64,000 bases of DNA from positions 22,596 to 86,595 of the forward strand of contig JBLDXI010000068.1 of NCBI GenBank assembly GCA_047495785.1. Reading direction: 5' to 3'. A program made the position numbers and the translations under genes. The notes beneath the pieces were generated by a model, which was not told the DNA's origin, did not search any database, and saw only the letters and a list, made by a program, of their open reading frames with translations. The stretch comes from Lepidodermella squamata (lineage: Eukaryota > Gastrotricha). Below, one piece after another: positions 39,304 to 49,057 of this stretch; the first letter of the stretch is position 1, and each line of letters begins with the position of its first letter.

Positions 39304-40086
39304 ATCTAAGAACACCCTATTCAATCAAAACAGCAAATAGTCTACGGTCCACGGAACAAATAATTCGATCGAGGGAAACAACATTCTCTCTTCTTTCAAA
39401 ACCATCTTTCTCTTTCTCTTTCTCTTTCAGCAGCTGCGAGCAGATCGGGGCGCGCGCAAAATTGCGAAAATAATTTGCAATTTGCACGTAAACTGCAAGC
39501 ATGGATAAAATGCCTAGAACCCTAGTTTTCAAAACCGAGCATGGAGTATTTTAACAAAACATGAGCATAGTATGTAAAAATGGAAAGTAAGCACGCACTC
39601 CTAGGAAAGGTGGCTACAACGAATTTGCTTTTTTGTTATGTTTTTAAAAGATCTGATCGACAGCATACTCACTCACATTTCACCAAGATGCACGATGCAC
39701 GAAACAGGAAGCTTAATTCTAAAGTGAGCAGCTAGCCTTGTAATTTCGCCGTAAAAGTTTCCATCAAACATCAAACCCCAATCCAAAATCTCTCTCTCTC
39801 TCTCTCTCTCGCTGATCTCTCTTCAATGGATAGATGGATGGATGTTAGACCGTGACACCAATTCTGGTGATTTAACAGGGCTTGGGTTGAGAGTTAGGCC
39901 TGTCACCGATAATTCGATGTTGGGCGCATAGATGGCACAATAGGGTACAAAATTAAATGATAAACATATATCTATGATCTATTTGGTCCATTCAGACACC
40001 TGCTCGATGAAGAATTGCTGCAAGTAGGCGGCTTTGCGAAAGGCTTTCGACCTGGTAGGCTTGCGGATGAAGGGGTCGGTCTTGCT
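39304..40086. other. Intergenic spacer with (TC)11 repeat
   Basis: Includes a (TC)11 microsatellite at 39789-39810 and a CTTTCTCTTT-rich stretch near 39410-39430, which is the promoter side of EXOSC7. No gene is recognised up to the coding remnant that follows. Confidence 0.5.
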
Positions 40087-40430
40087 TTAGGCCTTCGAAC
40101 CACGGATGATGAAGGTTCCATCTTCAGTGGCACTGTTGGACTGCGTGGCTTTGAAGCTGCCGTTATCGGCACTGCGGAATCCGGGGTTGACAACTGTTTT
40201 AGGCTTGAATAGCTCGATTAGCTCGATGGGCGCTTCGTCGTGGAGGCACGGGAATACCAACTTGGTTTCGTGTACTTGCCTTTTTCCAGCGAGAGTGAGC
40301 CTTTTCAGGTGGCGGCGTAGACCGTCGACTGGGCACAAGTAGTCCTTCATCATTAGTCATTAGCGCTCGGATGACGTTGCCTTGTGCTCTGTCAAGGGTC
40401 TTCCTGGCAGCAGCAGAGCACAAATCGCAT
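39970..40430 (-). pseudogene. Degenerate coding remnant, unidentified
   Basis: Reading the minus strand, protein-like sequence passes through three frames. A frame starting with KCDLCSAAARK (about 40425-40360) passes to one with LCPVDGLRRHLKRLTLAGK ending at TAA (40335-40087). It then runs on in the same frame past that stop with KTDPFIRKPTRSKAFRK to TAG at 39975. The frame changes and internal stop indicate a broken gene or retrocopy. I do not recognise the parent. Confidence 0.35.
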
Positions 40431-41180
40431 TTTCATTCGCTTACTTAAAAAAAAATGGGACCTGTTCATTCATCCTTCAGAAAATATAAAAATAATATAG
40501 TGTTACTCCATGCATTTACCGCACTTAAAAATTTATCCAGACGCTGATAGCATTTTTTAAAATAAATAAATAAAGCGTCGGTGACAACGCGCCGCCAATT
40601 TCAAATAAAAATCAATCAATTCAGTTATAAAAATCAATCAATTCAGTTACAAGTTATGAACTGACTTCTTACAGTAGCTCTTACATTTGACCATCTGCTA
40701 TTTTTGAGTAGCAGAACTGATATGTGCCCGCTGTTTACACAATAAAACGAGAAAATGTGCAAAACAAGCTTTCATCTCTCTCTTGTGTTTTCCTGAGTTA
40801 TTCTCTCCCGGTCTCTTTTCCCTCTTTCGTCTGCCTTCTTTCTTCTTTCATAATAAAGCCATGAAATACAGGCTGGAACAACGACCACACATACAGCGGA
40901 TCTCCTGTCTACCGCATGCCTGAATTGCCTATCGAAATCAATAGCGAGAACGACGTTACACGTTTGAAGGAAGCTGCAGCAGATCGCGAGCATTGGAGGG
41001 CGGTGGTGGAACTCGCGGCCTCCCCTGCCATGCAGTGAAATGTTGAATAACATGAACACTAATACTACTACTACTAAATACAGTCATTTATCGCAATGAG
41101 GCAGTCACCGATCGCTAACCTTTTATCGTATTCAATATATGTTTGGGTTTTACCAACAAGCCATTCACTTACTCACCGCA
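40431..41180. other. Intergenic, partly duplicated upstream region
   Basis: AT-rich. From about 40785 it resembles the sequence upstream of the zinc-finger gene (about 41885-42054), with pyrimidine-rich CTTTCTTCTTTC tracts, so it is the upstream part of a partial segmental duplication. Confidence 0.5.
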
Positions 41181-41330
41181 ATGGAAGATGATTGTCTTCT
41201 CTCTTCGCTGTCACCGTTACACTTATCAAGCGACGCTTTAGACCTTGTTGATGGCATTGACCGCGCCGAGCAGGCAAGCCAATCAGCCGTGCAGGCAAAC
41301 GTGCGCAGGAAATTTTGGACGAATTCAATT
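41181..41330 (+). pseudogene. Partial duplicate of zinc-finger gene exon 1
   Basis: ATG-initiated frame whose first 50 codons resemble exon 1 at 42055 (acidic start, then SPLHL, ALDLVDG and AEQASQ). It loses similarity after about 41330 and runs into retrotransposon-like sequence. No downstream exons are present, so it is probably inactive. Confidence 0.6.
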
Positions 41331-41404
41331 CTCCCGTACCTCTTTAACTTCTTCTTTCTTTCTTTCTTCTTTCTTCTTCCCTTTCTCGACGTCCGCATTC
41401 GATA

Positions 41405-41700
41405 GCATGGATCCGAATATTGTGCTTGAAAAGCTAAGTTTTTACAGATTTCAGGATTCACTACTGAATTGGCTTCGATACTATTTTTCCAAGAGAAGCG
41501 AGCGTATTGGTAGCTCGGCCTACCTACCTGTGGCCTACGGCGTGCCGTAAGGTTTAGCCATTGGTCCGGTCCTGTTTCTACTGTACGTGGCGGATCTGCG
41601 GCGCTGCGATGTCACCCAGTACCAACCTGTACCAGTTCGCCGATGACGTCGCGATCGTTGTCTCTGCCAAAACTTGCGACTACTGTGGCATTAGGGCTCG
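41405..41700 (+). mobile_element. Reverse-transcriptase fossil of another non-LTR element
   Basis: Translation shows FQDSLLNWLRYYFSKR, then VAYGVP followed directly by a TAA stop where the usual VPQG motif continues, then GPVLFLLYVADL. After a frame change comes FADDVAIVV, the YADD-box region. This is the middle of a Jockey/CR1-type reverse transcriptase, different in sequence from the two full elements here. Broken and very short. Confidence 0.8.
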
Positions 41701-42054
41701 AATGACGCTTAACGCTTTAGTAGGGTTTAGGGTTGATACTAGTACTAGTGCGTAGACATACAGGTATGGCACTACTTTTCCTGAGTTTCCGCGGAAGCAC
41801 AATGTACGAACAGGCACTCCTTTTTAACTTTTCTTCGTTTCTTACTCTCAGCTTTTGGCAGCTGTCTTGCTGCGATGACGTTTGAAGACCTTTCTCTCGT
41901 CTATCTTTACCCTCTTTCGCCTTTCTTCTTTCGTCTTTCGTAAAGTCATGAAATTCAGTTATTTGTCAAAATCATGCAGTCATCGATCACTAACCTCTCT
42001 TCGAATTCAATATAGGCATTCAATCAAGAAGTCATTCACTTACTTGCAGCAGCA

Positions 42055-43306
42055 ATGGAAGATGAAGATGATTCCCTCTCGCCACTTCAGCTTACTTCTG
42101 AAGTTTTAGACCTCGTTGATGGTGTAGACCGCTCCGAGCAGGAAAGCCAACCTGCCGTTGAGACCAACGCGCGTCAGAAATTCGTCGACGCATTGAAAAC
42201 TGATATTGTTGCAGGTAATGTCTTCTTCTCCCGTCAATCTTTATATTCTTTCGTCTTTATGATGATGTGGCAATGAAGCGGCAGTTCGTCTCTCGCGATT
42301 ATTAAACTACGTGAATTGAAATACGCTATCACATAACTATATTCTGTTGCACAGCCGTCGACGGTGCAGTGCAGCGGCAGCTAGCTGCCCTGAAGCCAGA
42401 GTTGATTGCTGAAATACGCCAAATATTCGCGACATCGCCAGCTAAAGAAGTTGTTTCGCCAATTTCGACGCCGTTCAAGAAAGAGGACAGATTTAAAGAA
42501 AAGGATGCTGGCCGTTCGGCTGCATTGGACACACCGCGGCTGACGCCGTGTGCGAGTAGCAGTAAAAAAGTAGGCTATTTTTGTACAATTTCATACGGCT
42601 AAACACGAGATGTTGTATTCAGCGGAACGCCGCATCAGCCCTAACCCCGGTGTCTAACCAAGCTGCGGACAGTTGTTGTCATGACGCTGGTGGCGAGTCT
42701 CGAGTTGTGCGAAGTCTCCAATTCTCAACTTCTCCCGGTCTCCTTTTTCGTTCATCTTTCGTCTTATTTGCTCGTTTCAGACAACTGCTACGAGATATTA
42801 TAGCAAATAGAGTCAATTGTTTTGTTTAATTTATATAATTTTCATCAAAATGTTTATAAAAATAAATTGTGTTATTACTCACCACAGACGAGCCGCAGGC
42901 GGCCAGCGAGTCCAGGCATGACGAGGCGGACGAAGACGAAGAAGATGATGATGTGGTGGTGATGAAGCGGCGCCGAAACACCCGCGCGACTAGCCAATCG
43001 CAGTCGCAGTCCCAGCGCAGCGTTGTGCTCGTGCTTTCTGACAGCAGCAGCAGCAGTGACAATGATTCAGCGCAAAGTGCCATCAGCGATGACGGAGCTG
43101 TAGCATCGCAGCAAGACGACGTTGAGCAGCAAGGCAACAGCGACGTTGGTCGACCGGTGACGCGTAGCCGCACACGGAGTTGCGATCAGTCGCAATCATC
43201 TTCAGCTGGGCACGCAGACTATTACTGCCGCAAGTGCTCTCAGGCGTTCAGCAGTGCACTCGAGCTCCACCGTCATACGAAAGACCATGGGCGAGGCGTT
43301 TTATAA
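42055..43306 (+). CDS. Acidic protein with one C-terminal C2H2 zinc finger (predicted, 3 exons)
   Basis: Proposed exons 42055-42214, 42355-42561 and 42888-43306 with donors GTAATG and GTAAAA, acceptors CACAG and CACAG, giving 261 aa in one frame. The N-terminus is acidic (MEDEDDSLSPLQ, repeated in the upstream duplicate). The middle has a short helical region (LAALKPELIAEIRQIF). Exon 3 begins with a long Asp/Glu run, then Lys/Arg-rich, Ser/Gln-rich segments and a C2H2 finger CX2CX12HX3H at residues 236-256. This suggests nucleic-acid binding, but no family is recognised. The end of exon 2 is the least certain point: another donor 8 bp on would break the frame. A poly(A) signal follows at 43404. 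Confidence 0.5.
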
Positions 43307-43498
43307 TGCACATTTTGCTGTTTACTTTCGGCCTTTGTTACCGGTTTTCATAATGATATCAAGCTGATTTTAGCTTTTTTGTACACTCGAGAAGAAGCGA
43401 TCAAATAAAATGTTTTACTTTTCATTCTTGTGTTTCGGCGTCTGACAAGCTCGGTTATTTTTGGGAGTCATTCGTACAGAAAAGAGGGGCCTGAGAGG
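43307..43498. other. 3' flank of zinc-finger gene
   Basis: Holds AATAAA at 43404-43409, about 100 bp past the stop, then unique sequence up to the first satellite fragment. Nothing else is seen. Confidence 0.6.
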
Positions 43499-43781
43499 GG
43501 CATAGCTACGGTACGTGCAAGGCTGAACAGCGGTTTCAGCTTGCCATGGCTGGCAGCGAAATATCGGTCATCAGAAATATGCGCGTATCGGCTGCAAACG
43601 TGTTTGCGCTTGCTGCCGCTATCGAATGAAGCGCGAATGTGCATGGCGTGGCTTGGTGCAGCCCGATTCCGCATAGCTGCGGTATGTACAAGGGCTGAGC
43701 ACAACGATTCCAGCCTTCTGCGGCTTGCAGCGAAATACGCGTCATCTGAGATGTGCCCGAATCGCCTGCAAACGTACATGG
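43499..43781 (+). repeat. Satellite fragment left of the retrotransposon
   Basis: About 280 bp in the same orientation as the main array. It includes a 27-bp piece joined to later sequence at 43526 by an internal deletion, then most of a unit up to the CATGGCGT motif. This is the outer edge of the satellite on this side. Confidence 0.9.
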
Positions 43782-44227
43782 CGTGGCGAGTTCTGGTTTC
43801 GGGATTGGTCCTCAACACAAAATAAATTAAGCACGAGGGGAGGCTCAAGTTGACTCAATAAGATTTTTCCGCGACTGCAGGTGATGGGTGAGTTTCTCAG
43901 ACGAAGGGCTCAGATGAAGGCTCAAGGCACGTAGGCACGTATGACGTAGGCTCAGGGCGAAGGCTCAGTCAAGGCTCTGTAAAAGGCAAAGCACAATTGT
44001 TTACTATATTTCCAGGGCTCACCAGTTGGCTCGGTCAGGGCTCCAACCAGGCTCAGGCTCGCGGGCTCAGGGTGGAGGCTCAGTCAAGGCTCTGGGCTCA
44101 AAGGCTTAAAGGCTCAGTCAAGGCTCGCCAAAATGTTTGAATTTGAGGCCTCAGGGTTCTGGGCACGGACAGGCATTGGCTGACGCTGAATTAGACGAGG
44201 GCAGGATATTCTCGGTAGGCTCGAGGG

Positions 44228-47210
44228 CTAAGGATCTAAAGGCAAGGATGAGGTGCACAGCTGTAGAGTAGAAGTTTCTGGCAATGATGGCCGAACTTCA
44301 AATATCAACCAGTTAAAATTTGTGCGCCGAGGCATAACTGGGATTAAGTCGACCAAGTGCCGTATGCGCCATGCGGGGGAATGATCGTTCATGGTCTTAT
44401 GGCCGAAGCTATCGAAAGATAGTGAAGCTATGTATTTAATGTAGTCGGCCATAACATCGCCAGCTGCCAGGCAGCGTTGGCCGTAGCGTTCCAGACGTTC
44501 AGTGAAGATGTCTTCAATTGAGGGCACATCAGCCAGAAATAAAGTGCCAAAGGAATCGGCGTCGTAAGGCAAATCGAGGGCAGCGCGAAGCCCGTTCGCC
44601 TGTATTTCAAATAGTCTGTTGATAGAAGACTTGGGTTGACAGGACCATGCTGGCGAGCCGTACGTGGCCAGGCTTTCGGCCATCGATTTATGAAACATGA
44701 TTCCTAGTCGCTGTGGCAAAATCTTACGTGTCATGATGCCTCGTAGGACACCAGCTCTCGGACGGCACTTCGCGGAGATGCTGGATATGTGAGGCTCCCA
44801 GCTGAGTTGAGGGGTCAGCGTGACACCCAGGTACTTAATTGAGGGTGTTTGTTTTATTGTGTGCTTTCCGAGCTTGAGCGAAATCGAGGGCACTGAGTTA
44901 TAATATCCAAAAAGCATGACCTCGCATTTTTCGAGATTTAAGATCAGGCGCCATTGTTCGCACCAGCCGACCGTGACGTCTAGCTGTGCTTGAATTCGGC
45001 GGGTACAGTCGAGCAGCGACTTGCCGTAAGCCCAGTTGAGGGCGTCGTCAGCATACGTTCCGTTCGCTACCTTCCGCTTGCCATCGTCGGGCTGCAGTCC
45101 CATCGGCTGCATATCCGCCGTGAAAAAGATGAATAACAGTGGGCTCAGCGGTGAGCCCTGAGGCACACCACAGCAGATCGGGTGTTGTTCGCTGAGCTCG
45201 CTGTCGACTTTGAGCTTGAAGCAACGGCCGCGCAAAAAGTCGGCCACCCAGCGGATTATAGGCTCGGGGACACCGGCTTCAATAAGCTTATGCAGGAGTC
45301 CATTGTGCCAGACAATGTCGAAGGCACTCTTGAAGTCTAGGGCAGCTGCGACGAGCTTCCAATGTCTGGCCAGCGCTATGGCGACGTCGTTGACGAGCCT
45401 GAAGGTGGGGTCGGTGGCACTTCGACCTTGCCAAAAGCCGAACTGGTGTTGCGGCAGCAGGTTTTTGCTTACCAGGAAATCGAAGAGAACTTTTGTCACT
45501 AGCAGTTCTAGACACTTGCCGAGTGCTGGCAGCAGGGCGACTGGTCTATAGGACTCAGGTAGCTCTGGATCTTTGCCTTCTTTATACACTGGTGTGACAA
45601 TCGCAATTTTCCACGACTTGGGTACGTAGCCTGTGTTTAGACTGAGCTCGAAGAGCCGGCGCATGTGGCTAAGCAGACTATTTCCTCCGTTTTTTAGCAG
45701 AACGTTTGAGACTTCATCGTGGCCGGGTGCCTTGAAGTTTTTCAATTTCTTGAGGAGTGTCTTCAGAGAAGACTTCGGTAAACGGACGTTTAGCGAGCCA
45801 GGTATAGCAGCCAAGGGGCTTGTCTTCTCGGAGCTCTCAACTCCTTCGTCTACTGTTGCCCAAAACTTTTGAGTTGCGGGGGAATCTGAGGTTTTGGCAG
45901 GCGGGGAAACAACTTTGGCGAAGGTTTTAGCTATCAGCTCAGCTTTTGCCTTGCTATCAATCACCGCCTTGCCTAGCGATGTCTTCAGACCTGGAATCGG
46001 CCGTCTGCGTTGTTTCTTGTTCAGCAATCTGGAGGCTGCGGACCATGCCGGTCTCGGGTTGTGGTTATTGAAGTTTTTTGCTATTTTGAGGCATCTTTCG
46101 CAGTCTTTACGATTTTCCTCGCCGACAAGGTTTGCAATTTTCTTCGTGATCATGTTAAGTGCTGTTTTTACGTAAGAGCTGCTGGTTTCGCAATGCAGCT
46201 GTTGAAGTTCGTTGCGCTGCTGTAGTGCTGTTGCGATCGTCTTCGTTAGTTTCCAACCTTGGATTGCATTTGCCTTGCAGATTGGAATGGACTCTGACGC
46301 AGCCTGTTTTATGGCTGTAACTATTGCCTCGAGGTACTCGTCGATTTTAGTTGTAGGGTCGCCCGGCTGTGGGATTTTTGGGTCGGCCAGCTCTCGTAGC
46401 CAATATGACAGACGTTTCCTGAATTTTGGCCAATTTGCATGGTTGAAGTTGTATCTCTTCTCTTCAGAGTTCGACTCCATCCGCTTAGTTACACTGTCGA
46501 CGTTTATTTCGATGCGAATAGCGTTGTGGTCACTGCCGTATTTAGCATGAACGGTAGGTTTGGAAGCCATCAAGGCACGTCCTTCAGTATTCGCTAACCA
46601 AATATCAATCTGTCGCCAACTTTATTTGTCGAGTAGTGTGTCGGTACGCCAGTACTCAGTGGTGTCCCTCGCTTTCGAGCCAGTAAGCCAGTGTCGTACC
46701 AGCTGCGTTGTTGATCTTGACGCCAGTGAGTAAACGTGAGTGCCAGGCGTTTAGGTCCCCGCCAAAAATAGTTGGCGTGTGGTTGCTATTATAGAACAAA
46801 CCCCCAAGGACACTGTCGAGGAAAGACGTGTCGAGTTCTTCGCTTGGGGATCGATAGCCTGTAGCCAAAATCAGATCAATATTGGATTTGGTAACGATGC
46901 GGAGTGCTAGCCATTCGCTGGCGTCTGTGTGATAGGAAAAGAGCTCGCCTACTACGCGAATGCTATTTTTAACCAAGATGGCCGCTCCGCCATAGCTTTG
47001 GCTATCATCAGAGACTCGGGTAGAGCTATTGGAGGTGTAGTTTCGATCCACTCTGAACATTGTATAACCAGGTAATTCAAAAATGTCATTTTTAGCTAGG
47101 TGCGTCTCATTTAGAAATATAATGTCAGCTTTCAACTCTTTTGCGAGTAACATGAGTTCTTTGCGCTTTCTTTTGCACGACCTACAGTTCCACTGAACAA
47201 TTATTAGCAT
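44228..47210 (-). pseudogene. Retrotransposon ORF2, two frameshifts
   Basis: Complete start (MLIIVQWNCRS) that copy 1 lacks, then the endonuclease up to 46656. Against copy 1 it has a 4-bp deletion at 46660/46661, a 1-bp deletion at about 46615 and an in-frame loss of one Ser codon farther on. The remaining frame (46573-44228, 781 codons) carries the end of the endonuclease (SDHNAI), the full reverse transcriptase with YADD, and an intact C-terminus across the point where copy 1 has its 8-bp insertion. The breaks in the two copies are therefore at different places. Confidence 0.9.
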
Positions 47211-47323
47211 ATCGCGGAAGTAGAATGAAAAAGCGAATTAGGTTAACTTAAACGAACGATAAAAGGTGGTGAGTTAAAGAAGAGGAAAAACTGTTTGTCT
47301 GCGTAAAAAAAGGTTTATTAAAG

Positions 47324-48970
47324 TTACTTTGGGTCGATTTGATTTGATTGCTCTGTAGATTCCATGCCGCAATTTTGAGAGTCGGCTTCCGGGCCCCAGT
47401 CTCCATCGTCGACTGCCTTGGTGGGCTCGGCCGTGGGCTGAGCCGGGCGGGGTGGGTGCGTAGCAGATGCTGCAGAAAGGATTGTTGTTAACCCATTGAT
47501 AATACCTACAGGGTTCGTATTCTGTATAGCTTTGCTGAAGTGCGTGGACAGAGCGGCTGTGATAGCTTCGCAGACGATCTTCGCGATCAAAGCTTTGAAT
47601 TGCTCGTTGTTGATCAGATTTTCTGCAAGAGCTTGCATCGATATATTCTGCTGAGGCGGCGTCGATTGCTCAACATTCTGTTTCTTTACAGCAGCGTTCT
47701 GAGTCGATGGTTGCCAAGCTGATTTTTCGGGCAACGCTGCAGGGATGAATGTCTTCTGTTGTTCTGGGTGGAGGATTTTGTCCACTGCTTCCCGCTCGAG
47801 CTTGCGAATCTCCTGCTGCTTTCGCAGTAGCGCCGGACAGTGTCCTTTTTTCTCGCAATTGGCACAGAAACGCTGGTCAATGTCGTCTTTGGCTTCGCAG
47901 TCGGCAAATTTGTGGGGCCCAGCGCAGTGACTGCACTTAAGGGGGCCAGTGCATTGACGTAGGAGGTGGTTGTGAGATTGACACCTGCTGCAGCGCCCTC
48001 CTGTGTCGGGTGCAGGTTTTAGGAGTGTTGCTTCGATTGTGAATACTCCTATCGTGACCATTCCGTTGATTAGCTTTGCAGCCTCCTCTGGGCTTGACAT
48101 GAGGCATATGAATTCGGCATGGCTCTTGAATGCTCTTCTGACTGGGTAAATTTGCTCTGCTTGTGGCCATAGCTGCTTCAGTGTTTCCGCAGTCATCGAT
48201 TTCGGCGCGTTTCGAACGTGTACCGCACGTTTTTGCTGCGTTGCGATTTCTTGGGCTGTGTAATGTCGGCCGGAGCCGGCTGTTTTGCTCGGTTCTTCTT
48301 CAGGGAATAGTCTGTAATAGTGTGCAGTACGATGGGCTACGGCTTTTCCTTCGAAGGCCGATGAGGGCAGGTTGGATAGCAGGTTTTCAGCATCTCCTGG
48401 GGTGCTGCAAATGATCCCGACGCCGCCGTTTGGGTAATCAAAGATGTATTTTATTCGGAGGCCAGGCATTTTCTCACCAAGTTCGGCAGCTACTGTGTTC
48501 GAGTTATATTTTGCCGGGTCGAAGCCATCGATCGCAACAGTCAGTTTTTCCCTGGACTTCGCATCCAACAGGTTGTCCTTGTTGGTTTTGCGGGCTACTT
48601 GTTCTTCATCTGGGGTTACGTCGTCGGGTGATGACTCCTCATCGTTTCCAGGTTTGAAGTTTTTACCAGCACGGTTCGAGTGATGAATTGGTGTTCTGTC
48701 CCCGGCGGTGCTCCTTTTTTCTGCTGGACTGATCGGCGAATTGTTGTTGGTTTGTTGGTCGTCCTGCTGATCGCCAGGCCCTGGGATGGGTCCCAAGCTA
48801 GTCGCCTTGCGCTTAACTGTCGCTTGGTTCTGCTTGTCAGGGATCGGTTTAGAACCACCCGTGGTTTTCAGGAAACTTGTCCTGATGTCAGCCTGATGAT
48901 GATTTCCCGGCCCTCGTTGGCCGCCGCCTAAAAAGCCACCTCTGCCACTATTACCGCGGCCGGAGGCCAT
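47324..48970 (-). CDS. Retrotransposon ORF1, nucleic-acid-binding Gag-like protein
   Basis: 548 codons, apparently intact. The N-terminus is Gly/Arg-rich, followed by a polar disordered region to about residue 135. An RRM-like alpha/beta segment lies at about 250-320 (VHVRNAPKS through FTIEATLL), and CCHC zinc knuckles at about 328-385: CX2CX4HX4C, then CX2CX3HX4C, then a third (CANCEKKGHC) lacking a clear last ligand. This layout is that of ORF1 proteins of the Jockey, I and CR1 groups, which package element RNA and act as chaperones in target-primed reverse transcription. The start ATG at 48970 is preceded by about 85 bp of element sequence. Confidence 0.88.
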   Translation of the reverse strand: MASGRGNSGRGGFLGGGQRGPGNHHQADIRTSFLKTTGGSKPIPDKQNQATVKRKATSLGPIPGPGDQQDDQQTNNNSPISPAEKRSTAGDRTPIHHSNRAGKNFKPGNDEESSPDDVTPDEEQVARKTNKDNLLDAKSREKLTVAIDGFDPAKYNSNTVAAELGEKMPGLRIKYIFDYPNGGVGIICSTPGDAENLLSNLPSSAFEGKAVAHRTAHYYRLFPEEEPSKTAGSGRHYTAQEIATQQKRAVHVRNAPKSMTAETLKQLWPQAEQIYPVRRAFKSHAEFICLMSSPEEAAKLINGMVTIGVFTIEATLLKPAPDTGGRCSRCQSHNHLLRQCTGPLKCSHCAGPHKFADCEAKDDIDQRFCANCEKKGHCPALLRKQQEIRKLEREAVDKILHPEQQKTFIPAALPEKSAWQPSTQNAAVKKQNVEQSTPPQQNISMQALAENLINNEQFKALIAKIVCEAITAALSTHFSKAIQNTNPVGIINGLTTILSAASATHPPRPAQPTAEPTKAVDDGDWGPEADSQNCGMESTEQSNQIDPK

Positions 48971-49057
48971 CTTCTTATAAGGCCTGGCTTAATGAAACTG
49001 TGATAGTTTGATTAAAATTTAGGATAAAATGATGAAAAGAAATATTGGCTTAGTGCC

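Larger units (their letters stand above)
43782..49057 (-). mobile_element. Jockey/I-like non-LTR retrotransposon, near full length (copy 2)
   Basis: Minus strand: about 85-bp 5' UTR, ORF1 (48970-47324), a 113-bp gap, ORF2 (47210-44228, broken) and a GAGCC-rich 3' UTR down to about 43782. Where it overlaps copy 1 at 17123-20818 the two are nearly identical, so both moved recently. Both ends abut satellite sequence, but the flanks do not match: about 140 bp of the 348-bp unit is missing between them and there is no target-site duplication. The 3' end is shorter than in copy 1, lacking its AT-rich tail. Confidence 0.93.

Noticed and set aside
41181-41755. A single gene made of the duplicated exon and the following frames
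   Set aside because: After the first about 50 codons the sequence is pyrimidine-rich spacer and then a broken reverse transcriptase with an internal stop. No splice-consistent model joins them.
42562-42571. Donor at 42570 for exon 2 of the zinc-finger gene
   Set aside because: It is a GT site but would join to exon 3 in the wrong phase. The GTAAAA donor 8 bp upstream keeps the frame.
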